This document shows, piece by piece, positions 1-9,099 of a stretch of 25,981 bases of DNA; position 1 is the stretch's first letter; every line of letters begins with the position of its first letter. Position numbers and translations under genes: made by a program. The notes beneath the pieces were generated by a model, which was not told the DNA's origin, did not search any database, and was given only the letters and a program-made list of their open reading frames with translations. The stretch is from Nemertoderma westbladi (lineage: Eukaryota > Xenacoelomorpha > Nemertodermatida > Nemertodermatidae): NCBI GenBank assembly GCA_032718475.1, contig JAUCBJ010005273.1:1-25981 (forward strand), in the 5' to 3' direction.

Positions 1-1345
1 TACACTCCATTCCGGATCCAACAAAACTTGGTAATTAACGAAAATCCGTGTTTTACACTCCATTCCGGATCCAACAAAACTTGGTAATTAACGAAAATCC
101 GTGTTTTACACTCCGTTCCGGATCCAATAAAACTTGGTAATTAACGTAAATCCGTGTTTTACTTACACTCCATTCCGGATCCAATAAAACTTGGTAATTA
201 ACGAAAATCCGTGTTTTACACTCCGTTCCGGATCCAATAAAACTTGGTAATTAACGAAAATCCGTGTTTTACACTCCGTTCCGGATCCAATAAAACTTTG
301 TAATTAACGTAAATCCGTGTTTTACACTCCATTCCGGATCCAATAAAACTTAGTAATTAACCGGATCCAATAAAACTTGGTAATTAACGTAAATCCGTGT
401 TTTACACTCCATTCCGGATCCAACAAAACTTGGTAATTAACGAAAATCCGTGTTTTACACTCCATTCCGGATCCAATAAAACTTGGTAATTAACGTAAAT
501 CCGTGTTTTACACTCCGTTCCGGATCCAATAAAACTTGGTAATTAACGTAAATCCGTGTTTTACACTCCATTCCGGATCCAACATACTTGGTAATTAACG
601 AAAATCCGTGTTTTACACTCCATTCCGGATCCAATGAAACTTGGTAATTAACGTAAATCCGTGTTTTACACTCCATTCCGGATCCAACAAAACTTGGTAA
701 TTAACGTATATCCGTGTTTTACACTCCATTCCGGATCCAATAAAACTTAGTAATTAACCGGATCCAATAAAACTTGGTAATAAACCTGAATCCGTATTTT
801 ACACCCAATCCCGGATTCAGTAGAAATATGAATCCGCGTTTTACACCCCTTCCCGGATCCAATAAAACTTGGTAATTAACGAAAATCCGTGTTTTACACT
901 CCGTTCCGGATCCAATAAAACTTGGTAATTAACGTAAATCCGTGTTTTACACTCCATTCCGGATCCAATAAAACTTGGTAATTAACGTATATCCGTGTTT
1001 TACACTCCATTCCGGATCCAATAAAACTTAGTAATTAACCGGATCCAATAAAACTTGGTAATAAACCTGAATCCGTATTTTACACCCAATCCCGGATTCA
1101 GTAGAAATATGAATCCGCGTTTTACACTCCGTTCAGGATTTAGCCTAAAACATGAATCCGCGTTTTACACTCCGTTCCGGATCTGAAAAAAGGCCAAGCC
1201 GCATTTTACACTCGGTTACGGATTCGGTAAATTTAGCAGCGCGCGGATCCGCAGATTACACCCAAAAAATGCAAATTCAGTCGACTTCCATAGGGACAAT
1301 GTTAAATGATAGAATCCGGATCCGCGTTTTACTCTGACCCGTTTC
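1..1345. repeat. 53-bp minisatellite array with GGATCC core
   Basis: Tandem array of a 53-bp unit. GGATCC cores recur at 14, 67 and 120, exactly 53 apart. Unit landmarks are GGATCCAATAAAACTTGGTA, then AATTAACG, then ATCCGTGTTTTACACTCC. Variants (CCATTCC/CCGTTCC, AACGAAAA/AACGTAAA) are mixed. A deletion junction TTAGTAATTAACCGGATCC recurs near 350, 750 and 1030. A diverged block (CCTGAATCCGTATTTTACAC and following) occurs at 785 and again at 1066, so there is a roughly 281-bp higher-order repeat. From about 1115 the units decay (GAATCCGCGTTTTACAC) and the last recognisable piece ends near 1345. The array continues past the left edge. The short ORFs across it are periodic by-products, not genes. 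Confidence 0.95.
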
Positions 1346-1566
1346 CATGGCGTCAACTTTATGTCACATAAAAATATGATATAGCTGTAATGCGGAATGC
1401 GCACCGGTGCTCACAGCACACTTTGTGTAAAATACTGTTTTGCACTGGAGCTTAAATATAAGGTTTTTGCAGTGTTTTAGTGGAAAATTTAGAATGATCT
1501 GATCAGGTGTAGTAATATCATTAACCAGTTTTACTGTACTGACCAAGAAATGTAATAAAGTATAAA

Positions 1567-1599
1567 GTAGTTCACGGGTAACTCGAGCTGATCGGGGGG
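1567..1599 (+). repeat. Isolated copy of the 32-bp GATCAGGGGGTAGTT repeat
   Basis: The sequence from GTAGTTCACGGGTAACTCGA to GCTGATCGGGGGG matches the consensus of the array at 3074-3735 (GTAGTTCCCGGGTAACTCGA, GCTGATCAGGGGG) with about two differences. It lies 1.47 kb to the left of that array, on the other side of the LINE fragment. The simplest reading is that the intervening block was inserted into a pre-existing repeat; an independent dispersed copy is the alternative. Confidence 0.8.
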
Positions 1600-1765
1600 G
1601 GGCAGGGTTTTTTTTTCTAAATATGTTAGTGAAATTTATAAATAAAAATAGTGATTTCTAAGTTTTTTAAATTGTTTTAGAAATATTTCTAAAATTAAAT
1701 ATTGCAAACAACGAATTGAAAAATATAAACTTTACTACAGCGTTTGAAATAAAAACACCTGTAAA

Positions 1766-1903
1766 TCAAAATTTTAATTTACACCATTTTAATTTATTCT
1801 TAATGTTTGTTCGTTCACTAGAATCGAATACTTGATCCTCTAAATCTGATTCATCTCCATCAGTTTCATTTGTACCAACTTCTATAATATCAAATAAACT
1901 CAC
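1766..1903 (-). pseudogene. Short acidic reading-frame remnant (possible transposase N-terminus)
   Basis: The minus strand has an open frame of 45 codons ending in TGA at 1766-1768, bounded upstream by TGA at 1904-1906. The peptide has an acidic stretch (ETDGDESDLEDQ) followed by a basic KNKLKWCKLKF end. Acidic N-termini followed by a K-x-K-W motif occur in piggyBac-type transposases, but the piece is far too short to assign. An ATG lies just upstream in another frame (1906-1908), as expected if a frameshift broke an older gene. It could equally be chance in AT-rich DNA. Confidence 0.18.
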
Positions 1904-2033
1904 TCATTTCTCGTGGTATTGTTTATTTCTAAGTAGATCGACATCGACTGTGTTACAGTCTAAGAGTGTTTCACTGACATTCCCATAATTTACAGTCTTA
2001 TAAATTTGATATTTATTTTACTATATTTTATTT

Positions 2034-3073
2034 ATTGTGTCTACTGTTGACGGTGACACAGAACCATTTGAAGTGTTATGGGGCGTCCTCCAAGGAGACA
2101 CACTTGCACCATTCTTGTTCATTATTGTGGTTGACTATGTTCTACGCATGTCCTTAGATCATCATAATGATGATGGGGTGATGATAACTCCACCTACTGG
2201 CTCCAGAAGTCGAGGAAATCCTGCCAAGTACCTAACTGATCTAGACTTTGCTGATGACTTAGGAGTACTCTCAGAATCATTAGAGGGAGCCCAGCGGCTC
2301 CTCAGCTCATTAGAACATGCTGCTTCTAGTGTTGGTCTTTTTATTAACTCCAGAAAGACCAAAATTCTGACAGTTAACTTTGAAAGTCCTCAGCAAGTCT
2401 CTGATCGGATGAGCATAAGCTCAAAGGATGGTATGCTTGAGCATGTGGACGACTTCTGTTACCTGGGATCATGGATCCGGAAGTCAGGTGAGGACCTTCG
2501 AATACGTAAGGGAAAGGCATGGGCAGCCTTGAATAGGCTTTCCAGGATTTGGAAGTCACCTAGAATTAATCGGAAACTTAAGGTCCGATTATTTAGAGCA
2601 GCAGTAGTTCCAGTACTTCTCTACGGGAGTCCATGCTGGGCTCTAACTGCTGAGGACACCAAATCTCTGGATGGCACATTCACAAGAATGCTACGCCGGG
2701 TACATTGTGTCAAGTACAATGCACACATCTCCAACCAGACACTATATAACATTGGAGGTGTCTCATTGGTTCCCCCAAGCTTGACACTAGAACAAAATCG
2801 CCTCCGCTTTGCAGGACATTGCTTTCGCCGTGAGGACCCGCCAGTGCATAATCTTGTACTTTGGCAGCCTCATGGAATGAATAAGCATGGTGGACAGCCC
2901 ATGACTTTCTTGAGACGCATCTTAAAGGACACTGGCCTTAAAGATGCGGATGATCTAGCAAATGTCATGGGTGATAGGGAGTTGTGGCGGTGCAATTTTG
3001 TTGACAAGCCGGCACAGCATTCTTAAAAATGCAGCTGCAATGCAGCATGCCGATCCTAGTAGTAGTAGTATTA
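2034..3073 (+). mobile_element. 5'-truncated non-LTR (LINE) retrotransposon copy
   Basis: Fragment of a LINE in the same orientation as PA2G4. It starts abruptly in the middle of the reverse-transcriptase domain and runs through the C-terminal region to a short 3' untranslated end (about 3027-3057), then a TAGTAGTAGTAGTA tail (3058-3071). Loss of the 5' end and a simple-repeat 3' tail are the usual marks of target-primed reverse transcription. The encoded protein resembles the RTE-related elements often mislabelled craniofacial development protein 2-like in animal genomes; that clade placement is from memory. The same 32-bp repeat flanks the block on both sides. Confidence 0.85.
2037..3026 (+). 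pseudogene. LINE reverse transcriptase, C-terminal part (open frame of 329 codons)
   Basis: Intact frame encoding the rear half of a non-LTR reverse transcriptase. Residues 16-21 (GVLQGD) followed by TLAPFLF are the RT motif following the fingers; residues 71-74 (FADD) are the catalytic palm motif. Next come the LGSWI-x-KSGEDLRIRKGKAW region and the typical C-terminal block with LRRVHCVKYNAHIS, RLRFAGHCFRR and FLRRILKDTGL. The apparent start is a GTG inside the element, not a genuine start codon: the endonuclease and N-terminal RT motifs are missing, so the copy cannot be autonomous. The frame has no internal stop, which suggests a fairly young insertion or an actively amplifying family. Confidence 0.88.
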
Positions 3074-3735
3074 GATCAGGGGGTAGTTCCCTTGTTACTC
3101 GGGCTGATCAGGGGGTAGTTCTCGCGTAACTCGAGCTGATCAGGGGGTAGTTCCCGGTTAACTCGAGCTGATCAGCGGGTAGTTACCGGCTAACTCGAGC
3201 TGATCATGGGGTAGTTCCCTTGTGACTCGGGCTGATCAGGGGGTAGTTCTCGCGTAACTCGAGCTGATCAGGGGTAGTTCCCCTGTGACTCGGGCTGATC
3301 AGGGGGTAGTTCTCGCGTAACTCGAGCTGATCAGGGGGTAGTTACCGGCTAACTCGAGCTGATCAGCGGGTAGTTACCGGCTAACTCGAGATGATCAGGG
3401 GGTAGTTACCGGCTAACTCGAGCTGATCAGGGGGTAGTTCCCGGTTAACTCGAGCTGATCAGCGGGTAGTTACCGGCTAACTCGAGCTGATCAGGGGGTA
3501 GTTCCATTGTGACTCGGGCTGATCAGGGGGTAGTTCTCGCGTAACTCGAGCTGATCAGGGGTAGTTCCCTTGTGACTCGGGCTGATCAGGGGGTAGTTCT
3601 CGCTTAACTCGAGCTGATCAGGGGGTAGTTCCCGGGTAACTCGAGCTGATCATGGGGTAGTTCCCGGATAACTCGAACTGATCATGGGGTAGTTCCCGGG
3701 TAACTCGAACTGATCTGATCAGGGCGTAGTTTCCA
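3074..3735. repeat. 32-bp minisatellite array (GATCAGGGGGTAGTT...CTCGAGCT)
   Basis: About 20 tandem copies of a 32-bp unit: GATCAGGGGGTAGTTCCCGG followed by GTAACTCGAGCT. Each unit carries a TGATCA-type core and most carry CTCGAG. Variants at the middle (CCCTTGTGACTCGG, CTCGCGTAACTCGA, ACCGGCTAACTCGA) recur in a mixed order, and some units have lost one G. The array begins directly after the LINE tail and fades near 3735. One further copy lies at 1567-1599. Confidence 0.93.
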
Positions 3736-3960
3736 TGGGAACTTTTCCGCAGTCGGGCCAGGCCAATTCTATTGTAGTGATCCTGCCTGATTCCATTTTG
3801 GTTCCGGCCCCCACTTTGGCGTTTTGGTCCTACGCCCTGCTCATCTTATTATGACCAAACCAATAAGTCAAACTATTTGTTAAGAGTTGGTTTGTTGTTG
3901 GTTTGTGCTGTATAGTTAGTTAGGCATGGGAATAAGGGATTTTCGTTGGGATTGTGGTGG
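3736..3960. other. Unique spacer between two tandem arrays
   Basis: About 225 bp without a gene. The first part is GC-rich (GGGCCAGGCC, GGTTCCGGCCCCC), the second rich in TTGGTTTG/GTTGG. It grades into the next array near 3910-3960, where TTAGTTAGG pieces first appear. No reading frame or RNA gene was recognised. Confidence 0.5.
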
Positions 3961-6198
3961 GGTTGGGTTTAGTTAGTTCGGGTTTGGAGTTAGGTTTAGT
4001 TAGGGTATAATATATTTGGGTACGAATTAGGTTTAGTTCAAAGGCTATAATATATTTGGGTATGAATTAGGTTTAGTTAGGCTATAATATATTTGGGTAG
4101 GAATTAGGTTTAGTTAGGTTATAATATATTTGGGTAGGAATTAGGTTTAGTTAGGCCGCTTTGGGTGGGAATTAGGTTTAGTTAGGCCTCTTTGGGTAGG
4201 AATTAGGTTTAGTTAGGCCGCTTTGGGTGGAAGTTAGGTTTAGTTAGGCCGCTTTGGGTCTAAGTTAGGTTTAGTTAGGCCGCTTTGGGTGGAAGTGAGG
4301 TTTAGTTAGGGTAGGCCTATAATATATTTGGGTACGAATTAGGTTTAGTTAGGCTATAATATATTTGGGTACGAATTAGGTTTAGTTAGGCTATAATATA
4401 TTTGGGTATGAATTAGGTTTAGTTAGGCTATAATATATTTGGGTAGGAATTAGGTTTAGTTAGGCCGCTTTGGGTGGGAATTAGGTTTAGTTAGGCCTCT
4501 TTGGGTAGGAATTAGGTTTGGTTAGGCCGCTTTGGGTGGAAGTTAGGTTTAGTTAGGCCGCTTTGGGTCTAAGTTAGGTTTAGTTAGGCCGTTTTGGGTA
4601 GGAATTAGGTTTAGTTAGGCCGCTTTGGGTGGGAATTAGGTTTAGTTAGGCCGCTTTGGGTGGAAGTGAGGTTTAGTTGGGCCGATTTGGGTCTAAGTTA
4701 GGTTTAGTTAGGCCGCTTTGGGTGGAAGTTACGTTTAGTTAGGCCGCTTTGGGTGGAAGTTAGGTTTAGTTAGGCCGCTTTGGGTGGAAGTGAGGTTTAG
4801 TTAGGCCGCTTTGGGTGGAAGTGAGGTTTAGTTAGGCCGATTTGGGTCTAAGTTAGGTTTAGTTAGGCCGCTTTGGGTAGGGATTAGGTTTAGTTACGCC
4901 GCTTTGGGTGGAAGTTAGGTTTAGTTAGGCCGCTTTGGGTGGAAGTTACGTTTAGTTAGGCCGCTTTGGGTGGAAGTTACGTTTAGTTAGGCCGCTTTGG
5001 GTGGAAGTTAGGTTTAGTTAGGCCGCTTTGGGTGGAAGTTAGGTTTAGTTAGGCCGCTTTGGGTCTAAGTTAGGTTTAGTTAGGCCGCTTTGGGTAGGGA
5101 TTAGGTTTAGTTAGGCCGCTTTGGGTGGAAGTTAGGTTTAGTTAGGCCGCTTTGGGTCTAAGTTAGGTTTAGTTAGGCCGCTTTGGGTAGGAATTAGGTT
5201 TAGTTAGGCCGCTTTGGGTGGAAGTTACGTTTAGTTAGGCCGCTTTGGGTGGAAGTTAGGTTTAGTTAGGCCGCTTTGGGTAGGAATTCGGTTTAGTTAG
5301 GCCGTTTTGGGTGGAAGTTAGGTTTAGTTAGGCCGCTTTGGGTAGGAATTAGGTTTAGTTAGACCGTTTTGGGTAGGAGTTATGTTTAGTTAGGCCGCTT
5401 TGGGTGGAAGTTAGGTTTAGTTAGGCCGCTTTGGGTCTAAGTTAGGTTTAGTTAGGCCGCTTTGGGTAGGGATTAGGTTTAGTTGGGCCGTTTTGGGTAG
5501 GAGTTATGTTTAGTTAGGCCGCTTTGGGTGGAAGTTAGGTTTAGTTAGGCCGCTTTGGGTCTAAGTTAGGTTTAGTTAGGCCGCTTTGGGTAGGAATTAG
5601 GTTTAGTTAGGCCGCTTTGGGTGGAAGTTACGTTTAGTTAGGCCGCTTTGGGTGGAAGTTAGGTTTAGTTAGGCCGCTTTGGGTAGGAATTCGGTTTAGT
5701 TAGGCCGTTTTGGGTGGAAGTTAGGTTTAGTTAGGCCGCGGTTTGGGTAGGAATTAGGTTTAGTTAGACCGTTTTGGGTAGGAGTTATGTTTAGTTAGGC
5801 CGCGGTTTGGGTAGGAATTAGATTTAGTGAGGCCGTTTTGGGTGGAAGTTAGGTTTAGTTGGGCCGGGGTAGGAATTAGGTTTAGTTAGGCCGTTTTGGG
5901 TAGGAATTAGGTTTAGTTAGGCCGCTTTGGGTAGGAATTAGGTTTAGTTATGCCGCTTTGGGTAGGGATTAGGTTTAGTTAGGCCGCTTTGGGTAGGTAT
6001 AAGGTTTAGTTAGGCCGCGGTTTGGGTAGGAATTAGGTTTAGTGAGGCCGTTTTGGATGGAAGTTAGGTTTAGTTAGGCCGCTTTGGGTGGAAGTTAGGT
6101 TTAGTTAGGCCGCTTTTGGTGGAAGTTAGGTTTAGTTAGGCCGCTTTGGGTAGGAATTAGGTTTAGTTAGGCCGTTTTGGTGGAAGTTAGGTTTAGTT
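3961..6198. repeat. 31-bp telomere-like (TTAGG/TTTAG) tandem array
   Basis: Roughly 70 copies of a 31-bp unit: GCCGCTTTGGGTGGAAG followed by TTAGGTTTAGTTAG. Read across units, this gives TTAGG-TTTAG-TTAGG, three pentamers related to the arthropod-type telomere repeat. The first part (4005-4500) uses a longer variant with ATAATATATTTGGGTA, itself repeated (4006 and 4318, about 312 bp apart). Later, the diagnostic GGAATTCGG occurs at 5283 and 5686, a 403-bp (13-unit) higher-order step. The G-rich strand is the plus strand, the PA2G4 sense strand. The array stops 120 bp before the exon at 6319. Confidence 0.93.
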
Positions 6199-6318
6199 GA
6201 TCTGCATTTACAGCCATTTAGGTGGGAGTTACGTGGTGTGGTTGTAGTGATGTGGTGGTAATGGTAAACTAGTTCCAAGTTTAACAGAATTTATTATTCT
6301 TAGTAATTTTTCCCATAG
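6199..6318. other. PA2G4 intron 3' end between array and exon
   Basis: 120 bp of unique sequence leading to the acceptor. The last bases before the exon are a T-rich tract ending TTTTTCCCATAG. No other feature is visible. Confidence 0.7.
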
Positions 6319-6424
6319 GTATTGCTTTCCCAACGTGTATTAGCCCAAACCGTTACGTTGTCCATTTTTCACCTTTACATAGCCAACCAGATGTTATATT
6401 ACAAGAAAACGACTTGGTTAAGAT
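6319..6424 (+). CDS. PA2G4 (EBP1) homologue, internal exon A
   Basis: PA2G4/EBP1 is a conserved eukaryotic RNA- and ribosome-associated growth regulator with the M24 pita-bread fold of methionine aminopeptidase but no peptidase activity. This exon follows acceptor CCCATAG and ends at donor AT|GTAAGT. It contributes GT to a codon begun in the previous exon, then 34 full codons, then AT of a split codon. The peptide reads (G)[20 protein letters not shown] then [14 protein letters not shown](I), matching the family's GIAFPT...CHFSPL...GDLVKID stretch. The family Cys-His context has become V-H here (YVVHFSPL), and EGDLVKID has become ENDLVKIE. It is too short to appear as an ORF; recognition rests on family similarity and on frame continuity with the next exon. 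Upstream exons are not in the window. Confidence 0.9.
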
Positions 6425-7141
6425 GTAAGTATATGTTACTGTTAATATGACTTGACTGTTAACTTAAGAGAACGATTACCCTAAAATGAAAGTGAAATTT
6501 TCGCAAATTTCAAAAATAATATTTGTGTGACCAAAAACAACAGTATTCATGGCTGATATTCATGACTCTGTATTTAAACAACCTCTTTATCAGTTTGTCC
6601 ATTTAGACATTTTTCTTCACTTTGTCAAACATTGCCATTTGAATGTTCTATGATCCATTATGTAACTGCTACTCTTTGTCGTATCTCAAAATATATGATC
6701 CCCAAAATATAGTCCGAACATACTAAAAGACCCCATAAATTTTTCAAAAACAAAAATTTTATGGTGAAATTTATATAAAAGATTTCCTACATCTGGGTCC
6801 ATCCATTGTGCCAAACACTTGGTCCGAGAATTTCAACCCAGGGGGCATGACTGATCCCGCAATAGTAAAAATGTCCACCGATCATTGTGTTAAAAACTCA
6901 GAATAGTAGCTTTATAAGTAATAAAATAGATTTGGGTATATATAATGGTCCCCTTTAACTTTTATATTAACTAACAATGTTTTACATTACTGTACTGTAT
7001 TTGTTTATTTATTTAATTATTGGATTAATATATTTAACTTGCTCTAATTTTATTTATATTATTATATTCTATTTATTATTATTCGTCGTATTATCAATAA
7101 TATGTGTGACTGACGATCGCATTTACTGCATTTTGAAGCTA

Positions 7142-7175
7142 AGGGGCCATCCATCTAACTCAGGGGATGGCCCCT
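7142..7175. repeat. Perfect 11-bp inverted repeat (hairpin)
   Basis: Arms AGGGGCCATCC (7142-7152) and GGATGGCCCCT (7165-7175) are exact reverse complements separated by 12 nt. A GC-rich stem in AT-rich DNA is unlikely to be chance, but no U-run follows and no function is evident. Confidence 0.7.
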
Positions 7176-7585
7176 AAGTTAAACTTAATAATTAATGATA
7201 AACAAAACTTTTATGGCAAATTTATTATTTATGGAATATTATGGTATTTTGGTATTTTTAATAACAATTTAACAATATTTTATTCCATGCATGTGTATTT
7301 TAAATTTAACCATTACTTACATACGTGTACGTGTACTTTTGCATTGTATTTATTGTTAGCTATACCGGTTTGACGTTAATTATCTGTGTCGAGTTTAGCG
7401 CCTTAGAGTACAACCCCAAATCAAATTAATTTTGGCGCTTTACAAATAATTATATTATTATTATAATTTCTAGGGTTTATGTTAGGAGTTTTTAAAGGAT
7501 CCCACGCATGGGCCGCCGTGAGGGGGGGGGGGGGGGTGGTTGAATATGTGTGACGTACTAAAGGGTTATCGAGGGTCTAAGTTTT

Positions 7586-7716
7586 GTGACGTCACGGACA
7601 CCGGAAACAGTTGATATAACTGCAATCTATTTATATCACACTGAATAAAGTAGCGCGTTATTTTAAAACAGTACAAGTCGGCTTACTGTCCGAGCGAAGG
7701 GAGCTATATAAATATG
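7586..7716 (+). promoter_or_regulatory. CRE palindrome and TATA-like box (possible cryptic promoter)
   Basis: TGACGTCA, the full CREB/ATF palindrome, lies within TTTGTGACGTCACGG near 7587-7594. About 110 bp further is GAGCTATATAAATATG (7701-7716), a good TATA-box match. The spacing fits a promoter reading to the right, but no gene follows on the plus strand within reach, so this may be an old element promoter or coincidence. Confidence 0.22.
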
Positions 7717-7920
7717 ACGAGTCTTGTTCCCCTATAGTACGTATACGGCTTGATGAACTTAATTTTGTCCAAAAATTGCAATATTTATTTCCGACCAAAC
7801 ATTGTTTCGTTAAAGTTCAATAAATTGAGTCACCCACAACATCCATCATTCGCATATCATCTATGTTAATGTCCCACTCACTTCGGCATATCACAGACGC
7901 AGACAGCCCGAAAGAGAAAT

Positions 7921-7949
7921 GGCACCTACTGTCTTACAATGTAGGTGCC
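7921..7949. repeat. Perfect 9-bp inverted repeat (hairpin)
   Basis: GGCACCTAC (7921-7929) and GTAGGTGCC (7941-7949) are exact reverse complements with an 11-nt loop. It does not match the histone mRNA stem-loop. Possibly part of a mobile-element remnant; no function assigned. Confidence 0.65.
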
Positions 7950-8055
7950 GATTGCCTCAACCGTTGGTTTAAATTTCTTCCATAGTTTATAAGTAAACAA
8001 TAATTATAGTTTTAAATCGCAACTCCAAAGGTGATCATCGGTCGCAGTTTCCAAG

Positions 8056-8079
8056 TCTGCCGCTAGAGGGCGATATGTC
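8056..8079 (+). promoter_or_regulatory. CTCF-like motif, copy 1
   Basis: TCTGCCGCTAGAGGGCGATA fits the bilaterian CTCF core (CCASYAGRKGGCRS) at nearly every position. A related sequence lies about 133 bp to the right in the same orientation. This is a sequence match only; binding is unproven. Confidence 0.4.
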
Positions 8080-8188
8080 CGAGGGTTAAAACCTTATCCA
8101 ATCTCATGTTTTTTATGCATTTAAACCGAATCTTGGCATATGTATTAAACAACTTTGTGAGGGAAATGATTGGTCTAAAGTTCTACAG

Positions 8189-8213
8189 TCTGCCACTTGA
8201 GGGCGAAATGTCT
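8189..8213 (+). promoter_or_regulatory. CTCF-like motif, copy 2
   Basis: TCTGCCACTTGAGGGCGAAA is a second, slightly weaker match to the CTCF core, in the same orientation as the first. The two share flanking bases (AGTCTGCC...GAGGGCGA-ATGTC), so they probably arose by local duplication or belong to one repeat family. Confidence 0.35.
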
Positions 8214-8221
8214 GAAAGGGC

Positions 8222-8493
8222 CCATGTGAAGTATACCAGACTTTCTACTGTTATATCTCACTTTGCAGTTTACACCCATGTAAAGAATACCAGTATTTCA
8301 CTAAAACCACAGGTTTCAGTAGGGCTGATTCTAACCAAAACAATAAACGAATAAGTATCTATACACGTTATAAGACAGAAATAAGCGCTATAAAACATTT
8401 AATAAGGAGAAATAGAAAAAATACAAATTCATCATATATAAAATTCCAATAAAAAGTCGACCGAAAAGTAAAAACCTGGCATTCTTCACATGG
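8222..8493. repeat. Three copies of a short CCATGTGAAGAATACCAG repeat
   Basis: Direct copies lie at 8222-8239 (CCATGTGAAGTATACCAG) and 8276-8293 (CCATGTAAAGAATACCAG). An inverted copy lies at 8476-8493 (reverse complement CCATGTGAAGAATGCCAG). Similarity continues into the following TTT-ACT bases. The spacing and mixed orientation suggest fragments of a dispersed element or a fold-back, not a tandem array. Confidence 0.6.
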
Positions 8494-8950
8494 CCGTCTG
8501 AAAGTGTAACATTCTCCCACCTCTGTGATTTAAACTGTCTCATTGGAATTTGAATTGATAAACTGTCTGAGCTAACCAATCAGTTACTTATCTAAACTTC
8601 GACACCTACAACACGCAAAGTTTATAGGCTTGTTCAGTGGTTATTCCTACCGCCTCAATAGTGGGAGTCCTAGATCCCAATCTGAGTCAGTTAACATTAT
8701 GTAAACTGGTGCGCCAACCCACTGATATGACAACCTGACTTCTGCTGGGAGAGTAAAGAACAGGGTTGGATCGGGGAGGTATTCCACCTTAGGAGTTATT
8801 TCACTCCATTTGCCCCATTGGTAACAGCCAAGAGACAACCCTTCGGGTTTCCACCAGTGTTTAGTGGTTCACGTACACCGTTAACTTATTTTACTTTTTC
8901 ACCTTTAATTTTTCCTTAATCCTTTAATATACTGAACTACTCTTTATAAA

Positions 8951-8956
8951 TTTATT
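8951..8956 (-). terminator. Candidate poly(A) signal for the 915-aa gene
   Basis: TTTATT on the plus strand is AATAAA on the minus strand, about 144 nt beyond the stop codon at 9100. It is the nearest canonical signal downstream of that gene. AT-rich surroundings make a chance match possible. Confidence 0.4.
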
Positions 8957-9099
8957 CTTATATAAAATTGTAGCTGTAGCTGTTGTAACTGTATTGCTCT
9001 CATATCAGCAAGGGAGTGATGTTGAATTAGTACATCATTTTTTATAAAAAATATGTTTTAGCTCGGCACAAGGTTTGCCTATATCTTGATCTCCAAGAA

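Larger units (their letters stand above)
1346..2033. other. AT-rich non-coding stretch between two repeat blocks
   Basis: No convincing gene. It contains one isolated copy of the downstream 32-bp repeat (1567-1599), a G-run followed by a T-run (about 1594-1617), strongly AT-rich sequence, and a short open frame on the minus strand (1766-1903). It lies upstream of the visible PA2G4 exons and is presumably part of an upstream intron. The LINE fragment begins at its right edge. Confidence 0.6.
6425..9099. other. PA2G4 intron, left part: AT-rich with hairpins and dispersed repeats
   Basis: No protein gene recognised. The region is AT-rich with a 15-base G-run near 7522-7536. Items listed separately are two hairpins (7142-7175, 7921-7949), a TATA-like site, two CTCF-like sequences and three copies of a short repeat around 8222-8493. 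The open frames at 6977-7373 and 8106-8354 lack any protein-like signal (AT-rich composition, hydrophobic low complexity, or overlap with repeats). Segment 8640-8880 is GC-richer, perhaps an old interspersed element, but I could not identify it. Confidence 0.6.

Noticed and set aside
455-676. 73-aa reading frame within the 53-bp array
   Set aside because: Its peptide repeats (MECKTRIYVNYQV twice) only because the DNA is periodic; the frame is lost in other units.
2037-2039. Start codon of the reverse transcriptase frame
   Set aside because: The codon is GTG inside a truncated element, with the upstream domains missing; not a true translation start.
3961-6198. A true chromosome end
   Set aside because: The telomere-like array is degenerate, 31 bp in period, and followed by a gene and 20 kb more sequence, so it is interstitial.
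6977-7373. Two hydrophobic 66-68 aa frames in AT-rich intron
   Set aside because: Ile/Leu/Tyr/Phe-rich translation is what AT-rich DNA gives by chance; no start context or homology signal, and a hairpin overlaps their junction.
8106-8354. 82-aa frame
   Set aside because: It spans the CTCF-like motif and two copies of a dispersed repeat, so it is a chance frame in repeat DNA.
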